A stretch of 64,000 bases of DNA from Sebastes aleutianus (taxonomy: Eukaryota; Chordata; Actinopteri; Perciformes; Sebastidae), in contig CAKAKS010000062.1 of assembly GCA_916700875.1 (NCBI GenBank), positions 9,994,373 through 10,058,372 of the forward strand, read 5' to 3'. The notes below the pieces were generated by a model. It did not search any database and had not been told where the DNA came from. It saw only the letters and a program-made list of their open reading frames with translations. Positions 28,201 through 34,080 of the stretch are shown here, in pieces (within the stretch, counting starts at the first letter, position 1; each line of letters starts with the position of its first letter). Position numbers and translations under genes: made by a program.

Positions 28201-30486
28201 TCAGACTCCACAACCAAGGCTGACCTCCATATGAGAACTATGAGGCCTTTAAGAACTTTAAACACGCACTATCTGCAACCATCTTGGACTCTAACCACTG
28301 GCGCACTTTACACTATATACCACTTTATTGACTGCACATATGTACATACTACATTTATTTATTGACAGACTGTAAACACTATATTCACCCATTCACTCCG
28401 TATTTTTTAGATCTCTATCATTGTTTTTACAATTTTTGTATACCTTTACGTCTCCTGTGTTTCACTCTGTTTGCTGATGTTGCTGCTTTGACACCTGAAT
28501 TTCCCTCCGGGGATTAATAAAGGTTCATCTTATCTCATCTTATCTTATTGGCTACACATTGATTGTTTGATTCCCCCATACCTAAAATCATCATGGTTCT
28601 GAATGTGTCTCATTAAAACAGGATGCAACAAGAGGAGGTGATGCCCAGAGTTTACAGCTTCTTGCTCAACATGTGTAAATGCATAAATGTACTCAATGCA
28701 TGAGCAGCCCAGATACTGTAGGAAATTAAACCTACATCAAGCTTGAAATTCACATTAACTTATTTTCTTGACACAGGTTGAGAGCTGATGGTTCGGCCAC
28801 CAATCTTAATTCAGTTACAGATATTGCACATTCATATATACTATAAAGTGTTATATTATAAGAAATGTAACTATTGGCTACACATTGATTGTTTTGATTC
28901 CCATACCTAAATCATCATGGTTCTCTATGTGTCTGTGTTATAACAGGATGCAACAAGAGGAGGGTGATGCCCAGAGTGTACAGCTTCTTGCTCAACATGT
29001 GTAAATGCATAAATGTACTCAATGCATGAGCAGCCCAGATACTGTAGGAAAGTAAACCTACATCAAGCTTGAAATTCACATTAACTTATTTTCTTGACAG
29101 TTTGAGAGCTGATGGTTTTGGCCACCAATCTTAATTTAGTTACAGATATTGCACATTCATATATAATATAAAGTTTTTGTGTTATATTATAAGAAATGTA
29201 ACTATAGGCTACACATTGATTGTTTTGATTCCCATACCTAAATCATCATGGTTCTCTATGTGTCTGTGTTATAACAGGATGCAACAAGAGGAGGGTGATG
29301 CCCAGAGTTTACAGCTTCTTGCTCAACATGTGTAAATGAATTCGTTTGCAATAAAAGTTTAATACACAATCAAAGTGAGAGGTATTCAAGTGGTCTGCTT
29401 GGGGGATAAGTGTTGAATCATTTTCAGCTGCAAAAAAAAAGTGCAGCGCGGTGTCACCGTGCAGCAAACAATGGAGGCTGAACAAGAATGGGCTTCGTCG
29501 GTAGCACCATTGAAGAAAACTAAAAAAAGCCTTTGAACAAAAAGACATGAAAGAAGACGTTTCGGAGAGCGATTTTGCTCTTTCATTTAAACGCTGTAAC
29601 ACAGTCTAACTAGACAAACACAGCTAACTAAGTAAGTCTGCTGAGCAACAACAACGCTTTGCTCAACTTTAATGAAGAGTGGAACAATAGCTCACTATAA
29701 AACAAGAGTATCGGCTAACAACACGTGAAACACACGGACTCCACGACTCAAAACGTTTAAATGCAACAACAGAAGGAGTTAAAACACACAGAAAAAGAGC
29801 TTGCTCTTGTCCACAATGAGGTTTACCTAGTAAACACTTTAATTTCTGTCGCTCGCTATGGAGCTCAGCTGAGCCGGTTATCTGCAGAGCTTAGCTTAGT
29901 TAGCTAGGCGGCTAGGTTACCGTTACTTTCTCTTAAAGCTACTTTACAAACTTCATCTCTACGTTAACAGAGGATTTGTGAAGCCTGTTGTTTCATATAT
30001 TCACACTCTCATTTTTCCAATTAACTAACTTTTAAAAGTAGCAGGTAAAGTTGAAGCAACCTGGGGTGACTCGACTCTTCCATTGTTTGGGAGGTTGGAT
30101 GTTACAGTTAGTTAGCTGTAGTTAGCATGTGGATGCTAACACATCACAACATCCCTGCAGGGAAAGTTACCTCCTGCACAACAGAGACACATCTCCTCTT
30201 TAGCAACACCGAAAACTCTCACTTTACTTTTTTTTATAGTCAATATACAAACATTAAAAGCATTAGTTTATGGTGCAGCTCTTAAGTTTGCAGTGCAACT
30301 CTACAAAGACTAACCTGTAAATGAACACACCAAACAGCAGAAGCTATAGTTTATATGTGCAGATAATAAGTAAATGCATGCATTATATTTACCATTTCCA
30401 TCACTGGCAGACACCGAGAGAGCTGGAGAGGACAGCTTGGGCCTCTTGGCTGAAGGCGGGCCGGACTCCAGGACATTATCGGCCAT
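975..30486 (-). CDS. ep300: p300 histone acetyltransferase / transcriptional coactivator, 5' 26 coding exons (3' end outside window)
   Basis: Nuclear coactivator that acetylates histones and transcription factors. Twenty-six exons join in frame (4812 nt, 1604 codons). Approximate domains: TAZ1 336-432, KIX 569-656, Gln tract 927-969, bromodomain 1168-1287 with acetyl-lysine Asn1252 (in LYNRKTS), PHD/RING 1288-1411, HAT from 1412. Trp1556 (GHIW) and Tyr1587 (QEWY) match human W1436 and Y1467, with the same 31-residue spacing. The start is supported by an in-frame TAA 15 nt upstream of the ATG and the typical N-terminus MADNVLESGPPSAKRPKLSS. The remaining HAT, ZZ, TAZ2 and NCBD exons lie beyond position 1. 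The family assignment (p300/CBP) is certain. ep300 over crebbp rests on the xpnpep3-st13 neighbours and on p300-like N-terminal and bromodomain wording. Fish often keep two copies; I cannot say which one this is. Confidence 0.96.
1391..1651 (-). CDS. ep300: ep300 coding exon (HAT core; two mammalian exons fused)
   Basis: 261 nt, residues 1462-1549. Reads FVDSGEMCASFPYRMKALFA through GMHVQEYGSDCPPPNQRRVY, then ILIGYLEYVRRQG, which includes acetyl-CoA-binding residues. There is no intron between PPNQR and RVYIS, where I recall mammalian EP300/CREBBP being split into 147-nt and 114-nt exons (sum 261). Confidence 0.95.
1652..3585. other. ep300 intron upstream of the fused HAT exon
   Basis: 1.9 kb without coding signal. 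It contains a T-run at 2046-2064, an inverted-repeat element (next entry) and a T-run near 3001-3014. Open frames here have no recognisable similarity. Confidence 0.6.
2255..2451. repeat. Short inverted-repeat element
   Basis: The left arm (ctgtgaggtagaattactg at about 2259) pairs with the right arm (cagttattttacctcacag at about 2419), both continuing into ttttgtgaat/attcacaaaa. A related sequence occurs near 61583-61680 in the last st13 intron, so this is a dispersed repeat. Confidence 0.6.
3586..3736 (-). CDS. ep300: ep300 coding exon 24 (HAT domain)
   Basis: 151 nt, residues 1412-1462. Reads LPQTKLGCYLETRVNDYIKR, then VTIRVVHVSDKVVEVKPGMK, the opening strands of the acetyltransferase fold. 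Confidence 0.95.
3899..4170. mobile_element. MITE-like dispersed repeat (partial)
   Basis: Begins agggctgcaccctcttggtc with repeated gattagtcgactaa motifs and a later counterpart tgagtgttagtcgattagg. This resembles hAT-derived short elements of fish. Exact ends and target duplication were not resolved. Confidence 0.5.
4337..4404 (-). CDS. ep300: ep300 coding exon 23 (PHD end, HAT lead-in)
   Basis: 68 nt, residues 1389-1411. Reads FVCDNCLKKANKTRKENKYA, with the last PHD cysteine pair. Donor GTAAGT. Confidence 0.94.
4987..5064 (-). CDS. ep300: ep300 coding exon 22 (PHD finger)
   Basis: 78 nt, residues 1363-1388. Reads LVECIDCSRKMHQICVLHND, then TIWPSG, the Cys/His zinc ligands of the PHD finger. 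Too short to stand out as an open frame. Confidence 0.94.
5454..5510 (-). CDS. ep300: ep300 coding exon 21
   Basis: 57 nt, residues 1344-1362. Reads SINKEQFQRKKNDTLDPEL. Short exon with flanking AG and GTACGT sites; length equals the mammalian exon. Confidence 0.94.
5511..7911. other. Large ep300 intron with degenerate repeats
   Basis: 2.4 kb. It holds an actaaaacta-rich dispersed repeat (about 6030-6240), a MITE-like stretch ending attaatcgttgcagctc (about 6247-6548), A-runs at 7300-7317 and 7729-7750, and a LINE 3' tail (separate entry). No exon is seen. Confidence 0.55.
7500..7676 (+). mobile_element. LINE 3' tail remnant
   Basis: Ends ...aaatttcccctctggagatgaataagggttatcttatg, the aatttcc...gg(g)at.aataa signature of L2-like LINE 3' ends also seen at 28500 and (reverse) at 49770. 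Heavily 5'-truncated. Confidence 0.55.
7912..7992 (-). CDS. ep300: ep300 coding exon 20
   Basis: 81 nt, residues 1317-1343. Reads YHFCEKCFNEIQGESVSLGD, then DPSQPQT. Carries two Cys of the RING-like zinc site. Donor GTGAGT. Confidence 0.96.
7993..9089. other. Purine-rich ep300 intron
   Basis: About 8280-8640 is strongly G/A-rich on the plus strand (transcript pyrimidine-rich), plus a (ttta)n run at 8714-8734. The long Pro/Ser/Leu-rich reverse frame at 8083-8643 is a composition artefact. Confidence 0.55.
9090..9178 (-). CDS. ep300: ep300 coding exon 19
   Basis: 89 nt, residues 1288-1317. Reads FEFSPQTLCCYGKQLCTIQR, then DAAYFSYQN. It differs from the mammalian CTIPRDATYYSYQNR at several places (Q for P, A for T, F for Y), more than neighbouring exons do. 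First part of the PHD/RING region. Confidence 0.94.
9375..10398. mobile_element. Composite MITE with a second element inside
   Basis: Outer ends agtttacattttgggaaata (9387) and the inverse ccccaaatgtcactataaacc (10378-10398). Between them, an inner element is bounded by ctctttcacacacagttccc (9530) and the inverse tatgtgtgtgaaagggac (10068-10085). The outer family recurs at 57490-57800 and 61364-61440. Boundaries approximate. Confidence 0.55.
10534..10773 (-). CDS. ep300: ep300 coding exon 18 (bromodomain core)
   Basis: 240 nt (80 codons), residues 1208-1287. DYFDIVKNPMDLSTIKRKLD through the acetyl-lysine-binding LYNRKTS and on to MQGLGYCCGRK. Ends with donor GTGAGA. Confidence 0.97.
11849..12562. 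mobile_element. hAT-type non-autonomous element, copy A (714 bp)
   Basis: Terminal inverted repeats CATAGACTGTATATA... and ...TATACAGTCTATG, flanked by perfect 8-bp duplications atcacaac (11841-11848 and 12563-12570). Open frames inside are not transposase. Lies in the ep300 intron before the bromodomain core exon. Copy B lies inverted at 46169-46908. Confidence 0.88.
12571..13762. other. ep300 intron, no gene
   Basis: AT-rich intron sequence with a short (ca)n run at 13479-13505 and A-rich stretches at 13540-13680. I see no exon or defined mobile element. Confidence 0.5.
13763..13881 (-). CDS. ep300: ep300 coding exon 17 (bromodomain start)
   Basis: 119 nt, residues 1168-1207. Reads FKPEELRQALMPTLEALYRQ, then DPESLPFRQPVDPQLLGIP: the ZA region of the bromodomain, near-identical to mammalian p300. 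Donor GTACGT. Confidence 0.96.
13882..15454. other. ep300 intron with a degenerate MITE
   Basis: 1.6 kb. A repeat starting ctagggctgagccgaatgc (about 14474) and ending near cttcgaatacctttgaatatttctcaccg (about 14740-14820) resembles a hAT-derived MITE. Elsewhere there is no recognisable feature. Confidence 0.45.
15455..15641 (-). CDS. ep300: ep300 coding exon 16
   Basis: 187 nt, residues 1106-1167 plus one base. Reads IKKEKPSGDGCKGEPMDTSS and ends ASAQSKKK, matching the human GQSKKK junction before the bromodomain. Confidence 0.93.
15827..16066 (-). CDS. ep300: ep300 coding exon 15
   Basis: 240 nt, residues 1026-1105. Acidic, Lys-rich linker (EDVKMEVKKQEEDDEGADTE, then KTEEKPE) containing VKME and VKTE. 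These resemble the sumoylated motifs of the p300 cell-cycle regulatory region; function inferred. Confidence 0.92.
16067..16887. other. ep300 intron, no gene
   Basis: 821 bp without a recognisable exon or repeat; AT-rich in the middle (16180-16370). Confidence 0.5.
16888..17508 (-). CDS. ep300: ep300 coding exon 14 with 43-residue polyglutamine tract
   Basis: 621 nt (207 codons), residues 819-1025. Ser/Pro-rich sequence with SPSPARSLTPQPHQTPP, the counterpart of human SPSPVPSRTPTPHHTPP. It is followed by 43 uninterrupted Gln codons (CAA and CAG mixed) and a Gln/Ser-rich tail. Longer than the mammalian exon mainly because of the Gln run. Confidence 0.94.
17056..17184 (-). repeat. ep300: CAA/CAG repeat encoding Gln43 in ep300 exon 14
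   Basis: 129 nt made only of ttg/ctg triplets on the plus strand, read as 43 consecutive Gln on the minus strand, then His-Gln-Pro. The mixed CAA/CAG codon pattern is interrupted DNA, which usually slows expansion. The opposite-strand frames give poly-Cys, poly-Leu and poly-Val open frames that are artefacts. Confidence 0.98.
17509..18010. other. ep300 intron, no gene
   Basis: 502 bp between exons 13 and 14. Nothing recognised; the plus-strand open frame at 17765-18118 runs into exon 13 antisense and is not a gene. Confidence 0.5.
18011..18163 (-). CDS. ep300: ep300 coding exon 13
   Basis: 153 nt (51 codons), residues 768-818. Pro/Gly/Gln-rich linker (MGQSNATQLQNQYLPPGQFP) matching the p300 QGQFLPQTQFPSQG region. 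Donor GTAAGG. Confidence 0.93.
18521..18600 (-). CDS. ep300: ep300 coding exon 12
   Basis: 80 nt, residues 741-767. Reads MNQFGQMGMQSMGQRSPLPL, then NSPMNQ. Met/Gln-rich linker between KIX and the bromodomain; restores phase 0. Confidence 0.92.
18601..18988. other. ep300 intron with repeat fragment
   Basis: Contains ctagggctgtcagttcttatttgaaagtcaaac from 18665, the start of a known-looking dispersed fish repeat. Its other end was not resolved. Confidence 0.4.
18989..19066 (-). CDS. ep300: ep300 coding exon 11
   Basis: 78 nt, residues 715-741. Reads NGPHADPSMVRPAGPNQM and VNRMQNPSG. Same length as I recall for the mammalian exon; donor GTACGT. Confidence 0.92.
19180..19214. repeat. (GT)n microsatellite near the exon 10 donor
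   Basis: About 17 GT units on the plus strand (CA in the ep300 transcript), starting 30 nt downstream of the exon 10 splice donor. Confidence 0.9.
19244..19499 (-). CDS. ep300: ep300 coding exon 10 (end of KIX plus coding minisatellite)
   Basis: 256 nt, residues 630-715. AEYYHLLAEKIYKIQKELEE finishes KIX. The remainder encodes a repeated GMGQPP/SMGQPP hexapeptide from an 18-bp tandem repeat (19270-19359). The exon is longer than the mammalian one because of this repeat. Confidence 0.94.
19270..19359 (-). repeat. ep300: 18-bp coding minisatellite, five units
   Basis: Plus-strand unit ggctgtcccatgcYggga is repeated five times without gaps inside exon 10. It encodes GMGQPP or SMGQPP hexapeptides in the linker after KIX. 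Units differ only at a C/T position. Confidence 0.95.
19616..19733 (-). CDS. ep300: ep300 coding exon 9 (KIX core)
   Basis: 118 nt, residues 590-629. Reads VQAIFPTPDPAALKDRRM, NLVAYARKVEG and DMYESANSR, the central KIX helices, essentially identical to mammalian p300. Confidence 0.96.
19870..20036 (+). mobile_element. LINE 3' end fragment
   Basis: Sequence ...gcatttcgttgtctcagtacctgtacaatggcaataaagttgaatctaatctgatctaat is a familiar fish non-LTR retrotransposon 3' end with an (aatct)-type tail. Strongly 5'-truncated, in ep300 intron 8. Confidence 0.6.
20102..20227 (-). CDS. ep300: ep300 coding exon 8 (start of KIX)
   Basis: 126 nt, residues 548-590. Ends GMRKSWHEDITQDLRNHLVH, the first helix of the KIX domain that binds phosphorylated CREB and MYB. 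Donor GTGAGT. Confidence 0.95.
20523..20625 (-). CDS. ep300: ep300 coding exon 7
   Basis: 103 nt, residues 514-547. Reads GGNSMGVNGGVGVQSP and LLPNALLHSMNAQ, matching the p300 linker before KIX. No long open frame marks it; it is recognised by homology and splice sites. Confidence 0.92.
20626..21097. other. ep300 intron 6, no gene
   Basis: 472 bp with no recognisable exon or mobile element. Confidence 0.5.
21098..21340 (-). CDS. ep300: ep300 coding exon 6
   Basis: 243 nt (81 codons), residues 433-513. Linker after TAZ1 with the conserved IDPSSIERAYAALGLTYQ segment, then Gln/Met/Asn-rich sequence. Confidence 0.94.
21512..21577. repeat. (CA)n microsatellite near the exon 5 donor
   Basis: CA repeats with CG interruptions on the plus strand, read as UG repeats in the ep300 transcript, ending 17 nt from the exon 5 coding boundary. 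Confidence 0.9.
21594..21707 (-). CDS. ep300: ep300 coding exon 5 (TAZ1, second part)
   Basis: 114 nt, completes TAZ1 (AHCASSRQIISHWKNC, HDCPVCLPLKNAGDKRNQQ). The donor is a perfect GTGAGT. A long CA/TG microsatellite begins only 16 nt downstream. Confidence 0.95.
21708..22184. other. ep300 intron 4, purine-rich
   Basis: 477 bp, strongly G/A-rich on the plus strand from 21715 to about 21910 (a polypyrimidine run in the transcript). Reverse frames of Ser/Leu/Phe are artefacts of this. Confidence 0.5.
22185..22488 (-). CDS. ep300: ep300 coding exon 4 (TAZ1, first part)
   Basis: 304 nt, residues 294-395. A Gly/Ala-rich leader is followed by [20 protein letters not shown] and the first zinc-binding Cys/His residues of TAZ1 (HKCQRRE, QCNLPHC, HMTHCQ). 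The acceptor is placed at AAG just before an ASQQQQ start. An alternative AG six nt further in would remove two residues. Confidence 0.92.
22489..24684. other. ep300 intron 3
   Basis: 2.2 kb, mostly unremarkable AT-rich DNA, with one MITE-like repeat (23052-23295, separate entry). No exon seen. Confidence 0.5.
23052..23295. mobile_element. MITE-like element
   Basis: Left end tacagctcgaccgatgttag and right end gccaatttatcagtctagctcta are imperfect inverted copies. Ends of the form TA(C/G)AGCT(C/G)GACCGAT are typical of hAT-derived fish MITEs. No clean target duplication. Confidence 0.55.
24685..24861 (-). CDS. ep300: ep300 coding exon 3
   Basis: 177 nt (59 codons), phase 0 at both ends, residues 235-293. 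Gly/Pro/Gln-rich linker ending in the conserved MDKKAPPGQGMPGM block just before TAZ1. Confidence 0.94.
24862..26101. other. ep300 intron 2, left part
   Basis: Purine-rich beside exon 3 (24870-24960), otherwise unremarkable. No exon or defined element seen. Confidence 0.5.
26102..26403. mobile_element. hAT-type MITE, 302 bp, perfect 8-bp TSD
   Basis: Ends TAGGGTTGCACAATAT... and ...ATATTGTGCAGCCCTA, flanked by cttttaac at 26094-26101 and 26404-26411. Internal gatatcgcgataacgat-type sequence as in many fish MITEs. In ep300 intron 2. Confidence 0.88.
26654..27261 (-). CDS. ep300: ep300 coding exon 2
   Basis: 608 nt, residues 32-234. Begins DFGSLFDLEHDLPDELISS, the nuclear-receptor-interacting N-terminal region, with KHKQLSELLR as the LXXLL-type segment. 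It then runs into low-complexity Gly/Met/Gln-rich sequence with CAG-rich patches. Acceptor AG at 27263-27262, donor GT at 26653. Confidence 0.95.
27888..29338. repeat. Three tandem copies of a ~326-bp unit, first copy split by a LINE
   Basis: Units begin gcataaatgtactcaNtgcat at 27888, 28681 and 29007 and end near ctcaacatgtgtaaatg. Copies 2 and 3 are 326 and 332 bp and nearly identical. Copy 1 spans 793 bp because of the insertion at about 28088-28553. Lies in ep300 intron 1. Confidence 0.92.
28088..28553 (+). mobile_element. 5'-truncated L2-like LINE inside tandem copy 1
   Basis: Coding remnant (frame FIPPRHNPKHLGQSFMMVAI near 28140) is followed by a 3' end ...gaatttccctccggggattaataaaggttcatcttatctcatcttatctta. 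It interrupts the unit exactly at aactat/tggctac, as shown by comparison with copies 2 and 3. Confidence 0.8.
29339..30392. other. ep300 intron 1, exon-1-proximal part
   Basis: About 1 kb with several ttagctagc-like short motifs (29880-29930, 30105-30140) and no exon. No defined repeat. Confidence 0.45.
30393..30486 (-). CDS. ep300: ep300 coding exon 1
   Basis: Start codon at 30486-30484; 94 nt encoding residues 1-31 plus one base, including the basic PSAKRPKLSS stretch expected of a nuclear localisation signal. Donor GT at 30392-30391. Same length as I recall for the mammalian exon. Confidence 0.95.
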
Positions 30487-30960
30487 ATTTTTGACTAATT
30501 AACAAAAAAACAAAAAAAGCTGTAGATCCTTATATCCCTTTAAGAGATGCTTGTGATGGTTTCCCCCACCGCTTTAGAGGAGGGACGGTAGGGGAGAGAG
30601 GAGAGCAACTCTTTCTCCCTCACAGTTTCTCCCTCTCTCTCAGGTTTTAGTCCTCCTCTCTGCAGAGATCAGTCCCCCTCCCCTGTCGGAGATTGTGTTT
30701 CTTCAACAGATTTTGAACAGGAGGAGGTGGGAAGGTGGAGTCGGCAACAACAAAAAAGAAAAAGGCAAAGCGTGTGCAGGCCTCCTCTGTGACAACCTCA
30801 TGTGGCCTCTTCTTCTGCGACACGAAAACTGTCCCAAGATCCGTCCTCCGTGCTCAGCTCAGTCCTGTCCGCCATAGTCGGCGTGAGAGAAAGCCTGTAT
30901 TTCGGGTCTGAGTGTCTCGATCAGATCAGAGGGCACGAAAAATGCTAATTATGATCCCCA
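30487..30960 (-). promoter_or_regulatory. ep300: ep300 5' UTR / proximal promoter region (putative)
   Basis: Immediately upstream of the ATG. Contains pyrimidine-rich runs (30590-30680) and ccgccat at 30869-30875, the reverse of a YY1-like ATGGCGG core. Transcription start not identifiable; assignment rests on position. Confidence 0.4.
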
Positions 30961-32261
30961 AAAAAAAAACACACCAAGCCAGGAGTGTCTCTGTGTTTAA
31001 CTTCTGCAGCTTCTCATGCAACAGTTATGAGATATCCTCGGTTGCATTCACCATTTCTCTCACCTGACCAGACATCTCACCGCTTGCCAATGTGCCTTTT
31101 TTTCCCAGACCAAACCGGTGTGTGGACTGTGGAGACCACCAGCAAGCAGCAGTTAAAGTGGTGCTTCTCAAGTGCAATACTGAGGGAAAACAACAACTTG
31201 CATTGGCTTTAACAGCAACTGAATAGTACAGTTCTGCAGAAAGATGAGTCCCAACACTTTACTCGAGATAAAAGTCAAATATATTGCGGATGCATATATC
31301 CATGCACGACTTTTTTCTTTTGCATGTTGGCCTAAAAATGTTGCACTTAGTGTGTGTTGACCATGCAAGGCACTGGGTCAGAAACTCCTATTGCACATTT
31401 GGTTTGTTGCAACCCCCCCTTCCTTTCTGCAAGGTTTTTTGCAGTCGAAAATCTTGTTTTTTTGCAGTCAGCAGGGTTGAAAAAATCTCTGCTCTTGTGC
31501 AACCAGACTTTATATTTCTTTGACCGTATAGTTCCAAAGCGATAATTGCCAATCAGCAGGGCACAAGTCAGATTGATCCAATTAGTTTGTATTTTTGCAA
31601 GATCTGTGCGTGTGAGTGGGGGGTTACTTATCTTGTTCCTCCTCCTGGTTGGTTTCAGCACTTAAAAATCTCAGATAATGAAAAAGAAAGATGCATATTC
31701 TCCAAAAATCCACTCACTCTGCTTTTACAGGATGTCTTGGTCGTGCAAGTGAAGAGAGAAAAATGATGTAAACCGGAGCACAAGCTAGCAAAGCAGGAAC
31801 GACGGGGCGAAAAATGTGGTAAAAAAAAACACGACGGTGGGTCGCTGAGATATTATGGCTATTTTTGCGAAGCAGGAAAAGCTTCAGATCGACACACTAA
31901 ATGTTGACACCCCCTAAGATATTTAGGGCTGACAAAAATCGTCTCATTGCCTCTTTGTGATGGAGAAATGCCCCCCTTCGTGTTTGATTTCCCCCTCTTC
32001 TTCTCTCTCTTTAAACCCGTCTTTCTTTCCACCTCTCCCTTCTGCCCGGCAGACATTTATTTATATAATTGTCTATGCGGACTCTTTCCTTCCTCCGCGA
32101 CGGACACATACTGATTTTTCATGTTGATTTCTCCTCTTTTATCGCAGCTTTTCTCCTTCGTTATGATAAAATATAAAAACCCTCTTCCGCCTCTCTCCTC
32201 TCTGCTCCCCCCTTCCTTCCTTCCTTGGATTTGTCGGAGTATTTCCTTCTCATGCATACAC

Positions 32262-32262
<1 letters not shown>
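30961..32262. other. ep300 5' flank, no gene
   Basis: 1.3 kb upstream of the putative ep300 promoter. No coding exon, in particular none encoding RBX1 RING motifs. Pyrimidine-rich blocks at 31975-32050 and 32190-32225. Confidence 0.5.
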
Positions 32263-32299
<37 letters not shown>

Positions 32300-32326
32300 A
32301 TATATATAAATATATATATATATATC
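32263..32326. repeat. (TA)n microsatellite
   Basis: Nearly pure alternating TA with a few TTTA/AAAT breaks. IYIY-type frames across it are artefacts. Confidence 0.95.
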
Positions 32327-32520
32327 ACCGACTCGGTTTCTCCTCCGTGGTGCTTTCTCTCGCTCTTGATAAACACGGACGGAGGTTTCTCTCCCCTCGC
32401 TTCTTCTGTCTCGTGTAGGTTTCCCGGAGTTGTGTTCCGTCGGTGGACCGGAGTCTGCTCCGTCTTCTTCTCTCGGTTATCTCTGCTCTCCTGTTTCTGA
32501 CGGGGCTGTCCGCACAAACA

Positions 32521-32530
32521 AAATGGCGGC
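32521..32530 (+). promoter_or_regulatory. YY1-like motif AAATGGCGGC
   Basis: Good match to the YY1 consensus AANATGGCGGC, in a pyrimidine- and then purine-rich segment about 2 kb upstream of the ep300 start codon. Whether it serves a distal promoter is unknown. Confidence 0.35.
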
Positions 32531-32633
32531 TTGTTGTTTCTACTCCTCTGATACGGGGGGAGGGTTGGAGGTACGGCAACATTAGGCGTGAAGGGGAGGA
32601 GGGAGGGAGGAGGGAGGAGAGGAGGGAAGGAGA

Positions 32634-32777
32634 GGGGAGGGCTGTCTTCGGAGGGGTTCGGGAATGTCCGGAAACCGGTTCGGTCTGCCGAGTTCAATCA
32701 GTAGGGGACAGTGGCGCTCCATGTAGCAATCACTGGTGGAAAGTAACTACATTTACTCAAGTACTCTACTAAAGTAC
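32634..32777. repeat. Upstream segment, duplication copy 1
   Basis: Contains gtcttcggaggggttcggga, tctgccgagttcaatcagta and an aagtaactacatttactc repeat end. Copy 2, with scattered substitutions, lies at 33850-34000 on the far side of the minisatellite. Confidence 0.85.
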
Positions 32778-32908
32778 GACTTTGAGGTGCTTGAGTATGT
32801 ACATTTTATGCTACATTTTAGTGAGTCTTCTTTCTCCACTACATTTATCTAAAAGCTATAACTAAACTGCACAAAATCCAGTCAATGAAAAAAAAAAAAA
32901 GATTGAAA

Positions 32909-33475
32909 AAAGTCGTAATATTACGAGAATAAAGCATAACTTACCGAGAAAAAAGTTGTAATATTACGAGAATAAAGCATAACTTACCGAGAAAAAAGTT
33001 GTAATATTACGAGAATAAAGTCATAACTTTACGAGAAAAAAGTTGTAATATTACGAGAATAAAGTCATAACTTTACGAGAAAAAAGTTGTAATATTACGA
33101 GAATAAAGTCATAACTTTACGAGAAAAAAGTCGTAATATTACGAGAATAAAGTCATAACTTTACGAGAAAAAAGTCGTAATATTACGAGAATAAAGTCAG
33201 AACTTTACGAGAAAAAAGTCGTAATATTACGAGTATAAAGCATAACTTACCGTGAATAAAGTCGTAATATTACGATAATAAAGTCATAACTTTACGAGGG
33301 AAAAGTCGTAATATTACGATAATAAAGTCATAACTTTACGAGGAAAAAGTCGTAATATTACGAGAATAAAGTCATAACTTTACGAGAAAAAAGTCGTAAT
33401 ATTACGATAATAAAGTCATAACTATGAGAAAAAAAGTCGTAATATTACAAGAATAAAGTCATAACTTTACGAGAA
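32909..33475. repeat. 44-bp minisatellite, about 13 units
   Basis: Unit of two related 22-bp halves: AAAGTCGTAATATTACGAGA and AAAGTCATAACTTTACGAGA plus trailing bases. GTAATATTAC is itself palindromic. Units near 33235-33300 are the most diverged. Confidence 0.95.
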
Positions 33476-33729
33476 AAAAAGAAAATAACATAAAATTACA
33501 ACTTTATAATATTATGACTTTATCCTCGAAATGTCAGATTTATAATTTTTTCCTCTATGTGGCCCTAACACTCCGTCGTACCATAGACCTACTACAATGA
33601 TAAATAAAAATGAAAATGTAAACAAAAAAACAGTTATTCATTTCCATTTTTAAAAAAATCCACAGGGAGCCACTGGAGAAGGGCTAAAGAGCCGCATGTG
33701 GCTCCGGAGCCGCAGGTTGCAGACCCCTG
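33476..33729. mobile_element. hAT-like element end adjoining the minisatellite
   Basis: Ends ...taaagagccgcatgtggctccggagccgcaggttgcagacccctg, the terminal-repeat type of a widespread hAT family (GGCTCCGGAGCC palindrome then CAGACCCCTG). The opposite terminus was not found, so the element may have been replaced or expanded by the minisatellite. Confidence 0.6.
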
Positions 33730-33849
33730 AGTTATTGCAATATGATACACTTCATGCAATGTGATGTATACAATGTGTTATTTTTTATTATATGCAATAT
33801 GTTATTGCAATCTGATATACTACATTATGTGTCTTGAAGGGAAGAAGAA

Positions 33850-34000
33850 GGGAGGGTTGTCTTCGGAGGGGTTCGGGAATGTCCGGAAACAGGTTCAGTC
33901 TGCCGAGTTCAATCAGTAGGGAACATGTTGCTCCATGTTGCTCTTCCTCTGAGTAGCAATCACTGGTGGAACTACATTTACTCAGGTACTCTACTAAAGT
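33850..34000. repeat. Upstream segment, duplication copy 2
   Basis: Direct repeat of 32634-32777, followed by two further short copies of gcaatcactggtg...tactctactaaagtaa (to about 34078). Confidence 0.85.
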
Positions 34001-34080
34001 AAAGCAATCACTGGTGTAAAGTAGCTACATTTACTCAGGTACTCTACTAAAGTAAAGCAATCACTGATGGAAAGTAACTA

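Noticed and set aside
1..30486. crebbp as identity of the acetyltransferase
   Set aside because: Neighbours xpnpep3 and st13 and the p300-like N-terminus favour ep300; not absolute without an alignment.
32161..32697. 178-aa reverse frame upstream of ep300
   Set aside because: Runs through a TA microsatellite and purine-rich DNA; no conserved motif.
32909..33475. CRISPR-like array of 44-bp repeats
   Set aside because: There are no unique spacers, the repeats are contiguous, and this is vertebrate DNA.
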